From the NCBI GenBank assembly GCA_002478885.1, contig DLKC01000010.1, positions 1-64,000 on the forward strand: 64,000 nt of DNA, given 5' to 3'. This DNA is from Chitinophagaceae bacterium UBA7600. GTDB lineage: Bacteria; Bacteroidota; Bacteroidia; Chitinophagales; Chitinophagaceae. Positions 36,642 to 44,414 of this stretch are shown one piece after another; position 1 is the first letter of the stretch; each line of letters begins with the position of its first letter. Made by a program: the position numbers and the translations under genes. The notes beneath the pieces were generated by a model. It was not told where the DNA came from. It saw only the letters and a list, made by a program, of their open reading frames with translations, and did no database searches.

Positions 36642-37415
36642 ATGGTAGAGTTTAAATCGGCTAATGATCTAAGGCTGAGGGGCGGAAAATATTTTATGGC
36701 CGGTATTTCGATCGACTGTGTGATATTTGGTTTTCATGATGGCCAGTTAAAGCTGCTTTTGTCGACTGTGGCGAACGTAGGAGATTGGGCATTGCCGGCA
36801 GGATTTATTTATAAGGATGAGCATATTGATGATTCTGCCAAGCGGATATTAAAAGAGCGCACGGGGCTGGAAGATATTTTTCTTCAGCAGTTTTATGTTT
36901 TTGGCGACCCAAACCGTTGCGACAACAACATTACCAAGAACGCATTTGAAAAATTACAGATAACGCCACCCAACAATAATTGGTTATTGGGCCGGTTTTT
37001 AACGGTTGGCTATTATGCATTGGTGGATTTTGCCGCTGTAAACCCTTCACCGGATTATTTTTCAGACCAGTATGCGTGGCATGATATTCACCAGTTGCCC
37101 AATATGGCGATGGATCATGGCGCCATTGTGCAGCAGGCGCTGCTTACTTTGAGAATTCACCTGCGTTACCAGCCTGTTGGGTACAGCCTTTTACCAGAAA
37201 AATTTACGATGCCTGAATTGCAAAAGCTTTACGAGACGATCCTTGATCAAAAACTCGACCGCCGCAATTTTCAGCGTAAGATGATCGGTTATGGCATTTT
37301 GAAAAGATTAAAACAGCGAAGGGAGGGTGTTGCTCACAAAGCGCCCTATCTTTATTCCTTCGATCTCCGAAAATACCATAAGGCGTTAAAGGAGGGTTTC
37401 CAGACGTCGTGGTAA
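36642..37415 (+). CDS. NUDIX-domain transcriptional regulator (NrtR/AraR-like)
   Basis: This 257-residue protein has an N-terminal NUDIX fold (about 20-150) and a C-terminal winged helix (about 165-250, with YGILKRLKQRREGVAHKAPYLY). The NUDIX box reads GFIYKDEHIDDSAKRI then LKERTGL. The usual REUXEE catalytic core is broken, with Ile and Arg where catalytic Glu residues belong. This argues for a ligand sensor rather than a hydrolase. In Bacteroidota such proteins regulate arabinose/xylose or NAD genes. No such target lies adjacent. The methyltransferase-like gene starts 20 bases downstream. Confidence 0.85.
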   Translation: MVEFKSANDLRLRGGKYFMAGISIDCVIFGFHDGQLKLLLSTVANVGDWALPAGFIYKDEHIDDSAKRILKERTGLEDIFLQQFYVFGDPNRCDNNITKNAFEKLQITPPNNNWLLGRFLTVGYYALVDFAAVNPSPDYFSDQYAWHDIHQLPNMAMDHGAIVQQALLTLRIHLRYQPVGYSLLPEKFTMPELQKLYETILDQKLDRRNFQRKMIGYGILKRLKQRREGVAHKAPYLYSFDLRKYHKALKEGFQTSW

Positions 37416-37434
37416 TACCGTTAAATACATTAAT

Positions 37435-38037
37435 TTGGAAATTGCAAGATATGTGTTGCTTGTTTTAGTGTGGTTGATTTTTGCATTCACCCACAGTGTT
37501 TTTGCGACTTCTGCGGTAAAGCGCTATATGAGCATCCGGTTCCCAACTTTTTTTATCTATTACCGCCTTTGTTATTCTATAACAGCAACCATCATTTTTG
37601 TATGCGTGGCCTGGTTTAATTTTTCATTTCCGCCAGACCTGATTTGGCTGCCACCTGCGGCAGAAAAGCTTGCGGCCGTTTTGTGTTCCATTACAGGAGT
37701 TGCGATTATGGTACCCTGTATGACCGGATATTTTTATGAAATGAGCGGCATTGATGTTTTTTTTAAGCGTCCGGTTGATGGCAGTTTAAAAGTTGACGGT
37801 ATGAACCGGTTTGTAAGACACCCGCTGTATTCCGGTACTTTTCTTTTTGTTGCCGGTATTTTGTTATGGTATCCCGGCTGGGCCAACCTAATTTCTTTTG
37901 TTTGTATTGTCGGTTATACGCTTGTGGGGATCACGTACGAGGAGATGAAACTAAGAAATGCTTTTGGCAGCCAGTATACCGAATATTCAAAAAAAGTTCC
38001 GATGATCATACCCTGGAAAAAAAGAAGACACGCATGA
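37435..38037 (+). CDS. Isoprenylcysteine carboxyl methyltransferase/NnrU-like membrane protein
   Basis: This 200-residue protein has about five membrane segments. The C-terminal RHPLYSGTFLFVAGILL and EEMKLRNAFGSQYTEYSKKV are the cofactor-binding hallmarks of the ICMT/PEMT-like methyltransferase family, including NnrU and MddA relatives. It would use S-adenosylmethionine on a small or lipidic substrate within the membrane. No ATG precedes the first membrane segment, so I take TTG at 37435 as the start. The 20-base gap after the NUDIX gene suggests co-transcription. Its substrate is unknown. Confidence 0.78.
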   Translation: MEIARYVLLVLVWLIFAFTHSVFATSAVKRYMSIRFPTFFIYYRLCYSITATIIFVCVAWFNFSFPPDLIWLPPAAEKLAAVLCSITGVAIMVPCMTGYFYEMSGIDVFFKRPVDGSLKVDGMNRFVRHPLYSGTFLFVAGILLWYPGWANLISFVCIVGYTLVGITYEEMKLRNAFGSQYTEYSKKVPMIIPWKKRRHA

Positions 38038-38123
38038 AGTTATAACATTTATTTTTTGTTAAAAGTTTACCTATGAATTGTTAATATGTTGCTTTGATTA
38101 CCTTTATCGGGAAAACACTCTTT

Positions 38124-38513
38124 ATGAAAGTTCTGCTCATAATAAGTTGCTTTTTATTTTTTTGTTGCCAAAACACTAATGCTGCCCGGAACACGACCTG
38201 CAAAGATTGTTCTTTTACGGGGGTGGTTACGGATGCGCTAACAAAAAAACCCATTCCAAATGTCGTGGTTACAGCAAAAACCATAGAAACGAATGAGGCT
38301 TATAAGGTAACTACAGATGAGTTTGGGCAGTACCAATTACCTTCCCTGCCCAACGGGACTTATAATTTGCGGTTTGAATATGATAATTACCGGACTGTAG
38401 AGAAGAGAAATGTTGTTGTAAAGAAAAGCCCGGCTAAATTAAATATAGAATTGATCAATCCTGAACAAATAGAAGAAGATCATCATAACTGGTTAATGAA
38501 ATTTGATATCTGA
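38124..38513 (+). CDS. Small secreted CarboxypepD_reg-like domain protein
   Basis: This 129-residue protein has a signal peptide (MKVLLIISCFLFFCC...). The Cys pair near residues 14-15 could make it a lipoprotein. A single carboxypeptidase-regulatory-like beta-sandwich follows: FTGVVTDALTKKPIPNVVV, then DEFGQYQLPSLPNGTYNLRF and a closing strand. The same fold begins TonB-linked transporters, but here it stands alone. It has no enzyme motif. I chose the Met at 38124 because it begins the signal sequence. It ends 423 bases before the polysaccharide export cluster. Role unknown. Confidence 0.72.
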   Translation: MKVLLIISCFLFFCCQNTNAARNTTCKDCSFTGVVTDALTKKPIPNVVVTAKTIETNEAYKVTTDEFGQYQLPSLPNGTYNLRFEYDNYRTVEKRNVVVKKSPAKLNIELINPEQIEEDHHNWLMKFDI

Positions 38514-38936
38514 CGCCTTCTGTAAGGGTATACCAATCATTGTAAAACACCGCCTGCCTGCCTGATACTGACTTCAAACTGATTTGGCTTTATGTATTAC
38601 ACTTTTTTGGAACATGGTTGTTTCAAAGGCGATTTTTTTTTTAACCATTTTGTTTAACGGTTAAAGTTGTATTCATTTTTGGAAACCGCTTATAATAAAA
38701 CAGGTACAAATATAAAAAAATGATATTCGGGCTTATTTTTCGATTAAAAACCCAAAACGGATAATGATTCGGCTGTAAGTTTTGTCAATTTTGAAATTAT
38801 GTGCCTATATTGGGCAAAATTTTAAAATCCAGTAAGAAAGTATCATATTAAATTAAAACCAGGGCTTTATTTTCTTTTGGACTAAGTATTATGCACCATT
38901 ACATTTGCAAACAATTAAATAACCAACAGTAAGTCA
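38514..38936. other. Gene-free region before the polysaccharide cluster
   Basis: A 423-base AT-rich gap with no credible open frame, no GCGACGCAA element and no strong hairpin. A promoter candidate lies at 38781-38813. It would leave a leader of about 115 bases before the first export gene. Confidence 0.5.
38781..38813 (+). promoter_or_regulatory. Candidate promoter of the polysaccharide cluster
   Basis: TTTG (38781-38784), a 21-base spacer and TATATTGG (38806-38813), one mismatch from TAnnTTTG. The spacing equals that of the SAM-riboswitch and tRNA-Met promoters in this window. Confidence 0.45.
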
Positions 38937-39755
38937 ATGAAAATTTTGAAAACACTTACCGGCTCGCTGCTTTTTCCCGTTTGTTTATTTTTCGCTTTCA
39001 CCCTGGCCACAACATCCTGCCAAGTTGAAAGAATTGCTATCCTGAAAGACATTCCAGACACTACAAAAGTTACCTATGTTCCGCTGGCTCAGACAACGCC
39101 ACCTGTCGTAAGAGTGGATGATATCCTGAATATAGTTGTACAAACGCTCGATCCACAGGCTAACCAGATCCTCAACCAGGGCAATCTTCCGTTGGCAACC
39201 GGCGCTGTTAGTTCTGCCGGTAACAACCAGGCAGTGGTAAGCGGGTACCTTGTTGGAAAAGATGGTAATATACGCATGCCTTATATTGGCAGCGTTTATG
39301 TGAAAGGTTATACAACTGCACAATTAAGAGATACTATTACTTCAAAAGTTGCTTTTTACTTTAAGGATCCTGTCGTTAGCGTACGCTTTGCTAATTTCAA
39401 GGTTTCGGTATTAGGCGAAGTGAATAACCCGTCCAGTTTTCTTATTCCAAATGAAAAACCGACGTTCATCGACGCTATTGGTATGGCCGGTGATCTTACC
39501 ATTTATGGCCGCCGTGATAATGTGATGTTGATAAGAGATAACGAAGGACAGAAGGAGATCACCAGGTTGAACCTTGATAGCTCAAAAAGTCTTAGTTCGC
39601 CTTATTTTTACCTTCGCCCCAATGACGTTATATATGTCGAGGCTTCTGCATCGAAAGTACAGAGTACCGATGCATACAGAAACCGGAATTTCGCAATTAT
39701 CGCTGCTGCACTTGGATTTCTTACCGTATTATCAGCAAGACTTTTATTCCAATAG
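38937..39755 (+). CDS. Polysaccharide export lipoprotein (Wza-like)
   Basis: This 272-residue lipoprotein (Cys28 in TTSC) belongs to the outer-membrane polysaccharide export family. A poly_export domain covers about 50-145 (VRVDDILNIVVQTLDP ... GYLVGKDGNIRMPYIGSVYV). One SLBB domain covers about 150-240 (VSVLGEVNNPSSFLIPNEKP and LRPNDVIYVEA). A C-terminal membrane segment near 250-270 replaces the helix that forms the outer-membrane pore in Wza. It is the channel for the polymer and works with the Wzc-like protein encoded 86 bases downstream. It opens the cluster. Confidence 0.94.
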   Translation: MKILKTLTGSLLFPVCLFFAFTLATTSCQVERIAILKDIPDTTKVTYVPLAQTTPPVVRVDDILNIVVQTLDPQANQILNQGNLPLATGAVSSAGNNQAVVSGYLVGKDGNIRMPYIGSVYVKGYTTAQLRDTITSKVAFYFKDPVVSVRFANFKVSVLGEVNNPSSFLIPNEKPTFIDAIGMAGDLTIYGRRDNVMLIRDNEGQKEITRLNLDSSKSLSSPYFYLRPNDVIYVEASASKVQSTDAYRNRNFAIIAAALGFLTVLSARLLFQ

Positions 39756-39841
39756 AAAGTGTTGTATTGAATATGCAGGTTAAAGACTTTATGGACAAAC
39801 AGTCTGTATTTAATTTATTTCGTTAATCAATTAATTTAGAT

Positions 39842-42271
39842 ATGCAAAGCAGTAATAATGGCAATGCAGTTGGCAACAATGGTGCTGACATCAGTACTCT
39901 TCCCAATGACAATGATGGATTCGATTTTAAATACCTTGTAGCAAAGGTTGCAGGTAACTGGCAATGGTTTGCCCTTTCCCTTATCTTAACTGTAGGGCTT
40001 GGGGTTTTGTACCTGCTATATGCGATCCCAACCTTTACCATTACTGCACGCGTGCTTGTCAACGGCCGTAATGCCAACAAAACAAACAGTGGCGTAACCG
40101 AAGCGCAGATGCTTGATGAACTTGGACTGTTTTCACAGCAGAGTGACGTAAACAATGAAATTCAGCAGATACACTCCCGCACGTTGCTTGAGCAAACGAT
40201 GAAGGACCTTCAAACGAATGTGTCTTATTGGGCCCAGGGTGATATCCGTTTCTCTGAGGTGTATAATAAATCGTCCTTCCAGATTGAATTGCTTGATCTC
40301 AAGAAAAACCTTGACGATCCGCTGGCCTGGGATATAAGAATCAATAAAGACGATGTAAAGTTCATTGATGATTTTACCGGCCAGGTTTTTCATCTTACCT
40401 GGGGAGATACAGCAAAACTCAAGTTCTGCACTTTTGTGTTGAGGAGAAATTTGGATGTTCCTGCAGAGACCGATCCAAACAGACCACTTGGATTAAAAAT
40501 TGCACCTTTTGATGCCACTTACTATACTTATGATGAAAACCTGCTTGCATTCCTTACAGCGGAGAATACCACTTCCATCGATGTGACGCTGGATGCTAAC
40601 GTTCCTGCAAAGGGGGAAGATTTTGTAAACCATCTTCTGAGCCTTTATGTACAGCGGAAGATCAATACCAGCAATGCGCTTGCTGACAGCACGATCACCT
40701 TCATCGACGAAAGAATCAGTGGGGTAGCCAAGGAATTAAGCAATGTTGAAAGCGGTATTGAAGGCCTTAAAAAATCAAGCGGTATAACAGACCTCCAGGA
40801 ACAGGGGAAGGCTTTGATCAGTCAGAATTACGACGCGTTCAGGGCGCTTGATGCGCAGGATGCCCAGATACAATGGGTTGAAAGCCTGGAAGGACAACTC
40901 GCAGGTGAAACACGCACCCTGCCAACCACTTCGCCAATTACTGACCAGGCGTATATAGCACTGGTAGAAAAATACAATAACCTTTTGCAGCAAAGACAAA
41001 CTGCCTTACTCAACAGCACTGAAAATAACCCGGCGGTAAAAGGGATAGATGCACAGTTGGCTCAAATCAGAACCAATCTTAGCCGTACTTTAAAAACATA
41101 TAAGGACGGACTGGTTGTTCAGAAGAATAACCTGGCCAAACAATCGTCCAATGTTCAGAGTGCCATACAGAGTTTGCCCACCAAGCAAAAGCAATATCTC
41201 GAAGCTTCCAGGAGACAAGATGTACTTCAGCAACTGTATGTTTACCTGCTTACCGTTCGTGAACAGACTGCGGTAACTAAATCGAACAATATTGCCCCGA
41301 TTTCCGTCATCGACCCGGCCAGGGCTGGTGTTTACCCTAGCTGGCCCAATAAGGCGATCGTGATCATCCTGTGTATTTTCCTCGCTATTGTAATACCTTC
41401 TGTTGTAATTCTTATCAACGAGCTCGTTAATAATAAAGTAACTACCCCGGGAGACATTACCGGTTCAACTGCAGCACCATTGATAGCCCAGCTGAGCCAA
41501 AGTAAATCCAAATCGCCTGTGGTTGTTACCAAGGAGTCCAGGACCGCTGTATCTGAGCAATTCAGAACTTTAAGGACGAACCTGTTATTCCGGCTTGCGG
41601 GAACAGAAAACAAGGTAATCATGTGTACCTCAACTGTGAGCGGGGAAGGTAAATCCTTTGTAACGCTTAATCTTGCGGTGGCTATGGCATTGTCCGGTAA
41701 GAAGGTGTTATTGCTCGATATGGAGTTGCGCAAGTCACAATTAGCTGAAACACTGGGCATAGAAAGCAATGTGGGTATTGCCGATTACCTGGAGAAAGGC
41801 GCGGTACTCAACGAGGTTATTATTCCTTCCGGTGTAAATGAGAATCTCTGGATACTTTCAGCCGGTGAGCTGGAGGCCAACCCTTCAGAAGCATTGCTCA
41901 ACGACCGCATGAAGCCGCTCTTTGAAGACATAAGGCGTAAATTTGATTATATCTTTATTGATACACCTCCTGCCGCACTTGTTACCGATGCACAGGTAAT
42001 TGGATTGTATGCCGATCTTACCCTTTACATCGTAAGACAGCAATACACTTACAAGAAACATGTAGATGTAATTGAAGACCTCAGAAGAAACAAAAAGCTC
42101 AACAACATTTATGTAATTATGAATGACGTGAAGCTTGTGGCGGGTTATAATAAAGGTTATGGTATCGGCTACCGTTTTGATGAAGACTATGGTTACTACC
42201 AGCAGGAAGATGCCGGTGAAAAAAGATCTTTACTTAGCAGAATATTTCCTGACACAGACGCTGTCAGTTAA
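39842..42271 (+). CDS. Wzc-like chain-length regulator/tyrosine autokinase
   Basis: This 809-residue inner-membrane protein has an N-terminal Wzz domain with a membrane segment near 40-60, a long periplasmic coiled-coil region and a second membrane segment near 500-525. A cytoplasmic BY-kinase follows. Walker A is STVSGEGKSF (about 597), Walker A' is VLLLDMELRKS (about 622) and Walker B is FIDTPPA (about 705). A tyrosine cluster near 765-790 (GYNKGYGIGYRFDEDYGYY) is the usual autophosphorylation tail. It controls polymer length and export through the Wza-like channel. A strong hairpin follows the gene. Confidence 0.95.
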   Translation: MQSSNNGNAVGNNGADISTLPNDNDGFDFKYLVAKVAGNWQWFALSLILTVGLGVLYLLYAIPTFTITARVLVNGRNANKTNSGVTEAQMLDELGLFSQQSDVNNEIQQIHSRTLLEQTMKDLQTNVSYWAQGDIRFSEVYNKSSFQIELLDLKKNLDDPLAWDIRINKDDVKFIDDFTGQVFHLTWGDTAKLKFCTFVLRRNLDVPAETDPNRPLGLKIAPFDATYYTYDENLLAFLTAENTTSIDVTLDANVPAKGEDFVNHLLSLYVQRKINTSNALADSTITFIDERISGVAKELSNVESGIEGLKKSSGITDLQEQGKALISQNYDAFRALDAQDAQIQWVESLEGQLAGETRTLPTTSPITDQAYIALVEKYNNLLQQRQTALLNSTENNPAVKGIDAQLAQIRTNLSRTLKTYKDGLVVQKNNLAKQSSNVQSAIQSLPTKQKQYLEASRRQDVLQQLYVYLLTVREQTAVTKSNNIAPISVIDPARAGVYPSWPNKAIVIILCIFLAIVIPSVVILINELVNNKVTTPGDITGSTAAPLIAQLSQSKSKSPVVVTKESRTAVSEQFRTLRTNLLFRLAGTENKVIMCTSTVSGEGKSFVTLNLAVAMALSGKKVLLLDMELRKSQLAETLGIESNVGIADYLEKGAVLNEVIIPSGVNENLWILSAGELEANPSEALLNDRMKPLFEDIRRKFDYIFIDTPPAALVTDAQVIGLYADLTLYIVRQQYTYKKHVDVIEDLRRNKKLNNIYVIMNDVKLVAGYNKGYGIGYRFDEDYGYYQQEDAGEKRSLLSRIFPDTDAVS

Positions 42272-42293
42272 GTAATAATAGATTTTTTAATAA

Positions 42294-42331
42294 ATTTTGC
42301 CATGCCTGCTTTTAGGCATGGCAAAATCTTT
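42294..42331 (+). terminator. Hairpin between the Wzc-like and first sulfotransferase genes
   Basis: ATTTTGCCATGCC (42294-42306) and GGCATGGCAAAAT (42315-42327) form a perfect 13-bp stem with an 8-base loop, followed by CTTTT. It is terminator-like with a short U-tail and lies 16 bases before the next start codon. It may limit read-through into the sulfotransferase genes. Confidence 0.6.
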
Positions 42332-42343
42332 TAAGTTGTAGTT

Positions 42344-43252
42344 ATGAAAAACCTGGAAAAGCCAATTATCTTTTTCGGTTCCGGCAGATCCGGCACCACA
42401 ATCATTTCTGAGATCGTATTCAGGCATGAGTCACTGGCCTGGCCTTCCAATTACCAGGTAGTTGTTCCTTCTCTCCCTGCCATTAATTTTCTAAGGGTAC
42501 TGTTTGACAACAGGTTCTGGCATTTACAAGGCCAGAAGCAGCAGCTGAATGATGTTTCTGCCATCAACAAATATCTCTTTAAACCGGCAGAAGCCTATCC
42601 TTTCTGGGAACATATTACCGGCCACAAGATCGATTTCTCCCGGGGATTTTTAATAAATGAGCGCGCATCCGAACAGGATGCAAAAAGAATGCGCAGCATT
42701 TTTAATAAGCTGGTTTCTTACCAGTTTAAGGAAAGACTTGCTTTCAAAATAACAGGGCCATCACGTATCTGTTATCTTAAGAGTATTTTTCCCGATGCCA
42801 TTTTTATCAATATTGTTAGAGACCCGGTTCCTACAATCAGTTCATGGCTGAATGTAGATTTCTGGCAGGATAAAGGCAAGCACCAGCTTTGGTGGGAAGG
42901 CGCTTACACCGAAGCCGAAACGGAGTGGGCTAAGAAGAACAGCGATCAACCCGAGTTGCTTGCTGCGTTGCAGTACCGCAAGCTTACCGATGTTACGAAC
43001 AAAGAGATCCAAGAGTACAACGCACATTGTCTTTCGGTACGCTACGAAGATTTTGTCAGTGATCCTTCAACGACTATTCACCAGATCATGGAATTTGCGG
43101 AATTACCGCCTTCTGAAAGAGTTGATGAATATCTTAAAGGATTAAAGATCTATAACCAGAATGCAAAGACTGCCAAAGAGCAAAAGAAAGACGGCGAAAA
43201 GAGCAAGTCAGAAGTAATGGAGCAAATTCTTTACGGCAATTATGCGTATTAG
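42344..43252 (+). CDS. Sulfotransferase 1 of the polysaccharide cluster
   Basis: This 302-residue protein has KPIIFFGSGRSGTTIISEIV at the N-terminus, the 5'-phosphosulfate loop that binds the donor PAPS. IFINIVRDPVPTISSWL (about 145-165) is the 3'-phosphate-binding segment with the conserved Arg and Ser. YEDFVSDPSTTI is typical of the Sulfotransfer_3 group. It should move sulfate from PAPS to a hydroxyl of a sugar or lipid in the cytoplasm. It is closely related along its length to the protein at 49542-50486, so the two are paralogues. The acceptor is unknown but the export context suggests a glycan. Confidence 0.88.
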   Translation: MKNLEKPIIFFGSGRSGTTIISEIVFRHESLAWPSNYQVVVPSLPAINFLRVLFDNRFWHLQGQKQQLNDVSAINKYLFKPAEAYPFWEHITGHKIDFSRGFLINERASEQDAKRMRSIFNKLVSYQFKERLAFKITGPSRICYLKSIFPDAIFINIVRDPVPTISSWLNVDFWQDKGKHQLWWEGAYTEAETEWAKKNSDQPELLAALQYRKLTDVTNKEIQEYNAHCLSVRYEDFVSDPSTTIHQIMEFAELPPSERVDEYLKGLKIYNQNAKTAKEQKKDGEKSKSEVMEQILYGNYAY

Positions 43253-43289
43253 TTTGTGTTAACCGGCTGCATCAAAAAGCCTGGCTTCC

Positions 43290-43309
43290 GTTGTGTCACT
43301 CCCTTGTAG
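43290..43309 (-). repeat. GCGACGCAA element, single variant copy, reverse
   Basis: GTTGTGTCACTCCCTTGTAG, the same core variant as at 27820-27839. It is preceded by AGCCTGGCTTCC and followed by CACATAACGCGGCAA. It lies 38 bases after the stop of sulfotransferase 1. Confidence 0.85.
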
Positions 43310-43370
43310 TTTCAGCACATAACGCGGCAAAAAGCACACGCTGAATGATGATATAAGCACCTAAGAACAA

Positions 43371-43420
43371 GCTTGCAATTCCGAATCGTTCCTCCCGGGA
43401 CAGGCGCAACGAAGACGAGG
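43371..43420. repeat. 50-bp intergenic repeat, copy A
   Basis: Shares the string pattern GCnTGCnATnCCGAATCG, then TCCTCnCGGGACAGG and GAAGA with copy B at 46847-46895. About three quarters of positions agree. It lies upstream of the second sulfotransferase gene. Confidence 0.75.
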
Positions 43421-43502
43421 AGCGTAAGAGAAGCAAGATCAATAATTATTACCGTTTTAAATAGAAAGTTTACCTAACGCAGTGTTTCTTAAGTAACCCT
43501 GG

Positions 43503-44408
43503 ATGGCAAAAAAAAATACAGTAATCTATATCATTTCCGACCGCCGGTCTGGTTCAACACTGCTTGAAAATATTTTATCGCGGTCAGCGGAGGTTTTCTC
43601 TGTCGGTGAACTGGCAATGTTACACGGGCACATTTTAAAAAAGGGTCCCGGTGAAAGATGGAACTGGACCTGCTCCTGCGGCGACCCTGTGGACCAGTGT
43701 GTTTTCTGGGGGCCGGTACTTCAAAAGACCTGGCAACAAAACCAGCAGGATTTCAACAGCAATATTTCCTGGAACTATAAGTCGAAGAAATTGTTATCGG
43801 TAGCACTTTTGCCATTCCTGTTCCGCAATAAGCTACTTGATATAACCGGTAGTGCAAGAAACAAAAATGTACAGCCAACGCTCGACAGCTTGTATAAAGC
43901 GATTTTTGCAGAAGCCGGGAAAACATTTATAGTTGATTCTTCAAAAGACCCGCTGCAGGCGCTAAGCATCTACCGTGGAAAACGCGACTATCATGTTAAG
44001 ATCATCTGGCTCAAACGGGATATGCGGGCAACGGCGGTTTCGAAGAGTAAGTGGAAAGAATTGAATGTAAAAAAGCAAAAATCGATCGGGAAAATCTTAA
44101 CTGATGTGTTTTATTATCGCAGGTTGAGCCTGGCCGTAACCGGTTTTGTAAAAAAGGAAGACCTGCTTAAGATGAATTATGAAGCTATCGCTTTGAACAC
44201 GCAGGAGCAATTAAACAGACTTACCAACGCATTCGGGCTCGATGATTATAAAGCCCCGGAATATATGTTTGTGGAAAATGATCATACAATCGGTGGAACG
44301 CCCAACCGGTTTTCCAAGAGGCCTATTGTATATGATGAAGGATGGAAAAAGGAGTTCAGCAACAGAAAATTGTTGTATTGGATCGGTGGCCTTTTGAATA
44401 AATTCTAA
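43503..44408 (+). CDS. Sulfotransferase 2 of the polysaccharide cluster
   Basis: This 301-residue protein starts VIYIISDRRSGSTLLENILS, a PAPS-binding loop, followed by EVFSVGELAML. VDSSKDPLQALSIYRG and HVKIIWLKRDMRATAVSKSK (3'-phosphate region) are typical of Sulfotransfer_3-like enzymes. CSCGDPVDQCVFWG near residue 58 holds three cysteines, a variant sometimes seen in this group. It differs clearly from sulfotransferase 1, so it probably modifies another position or acceptor. The flippase gene starts 7 bases after its stop, indicating tight co-transcription. Confidence 0.85.
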   Translation: MAKKNTVIYIISDRRSGSTLLENILSRSAEVFSVGELAMLHGHILKKGPGERWNWTCSCGDPVDQCVFWGPVLQKTWQQNQQDFNSNISWNYKSKKLLSVALLPFLFRNKLLDITGSARNKNVQPTLDSLYKAIFAEAGKTFIVDSSKDPLQALSIYRGKRDYHVKIIWLKRDMRATAVSKSKWKELNVKKQKSIGKILTDVFYYRRLSLAVTGFVKKEDLLKMNYEAIALNTQEQLNRLTNAFGLDDYKAPEYMFVENDHTIGGTPNRFSKRPIVYDEGWKKEFSNRKLLYWIGGLLNKF

Positions 44409-44414
44409 AACCGC

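Noticed and set aside
38514..38936. Regulatory RNA in the leader of the polysaccharide cluster
   Set aside because: I looked for stable stems and known riboswitch cores and saw none I could defend.
43253..43502. Degenerate gene between sulfotransferases 1 and 2
   Set aside because: The stretch consists of a repeat half-element and the 50-bp repeat. Reading frames are short and show no protein-like pattern.
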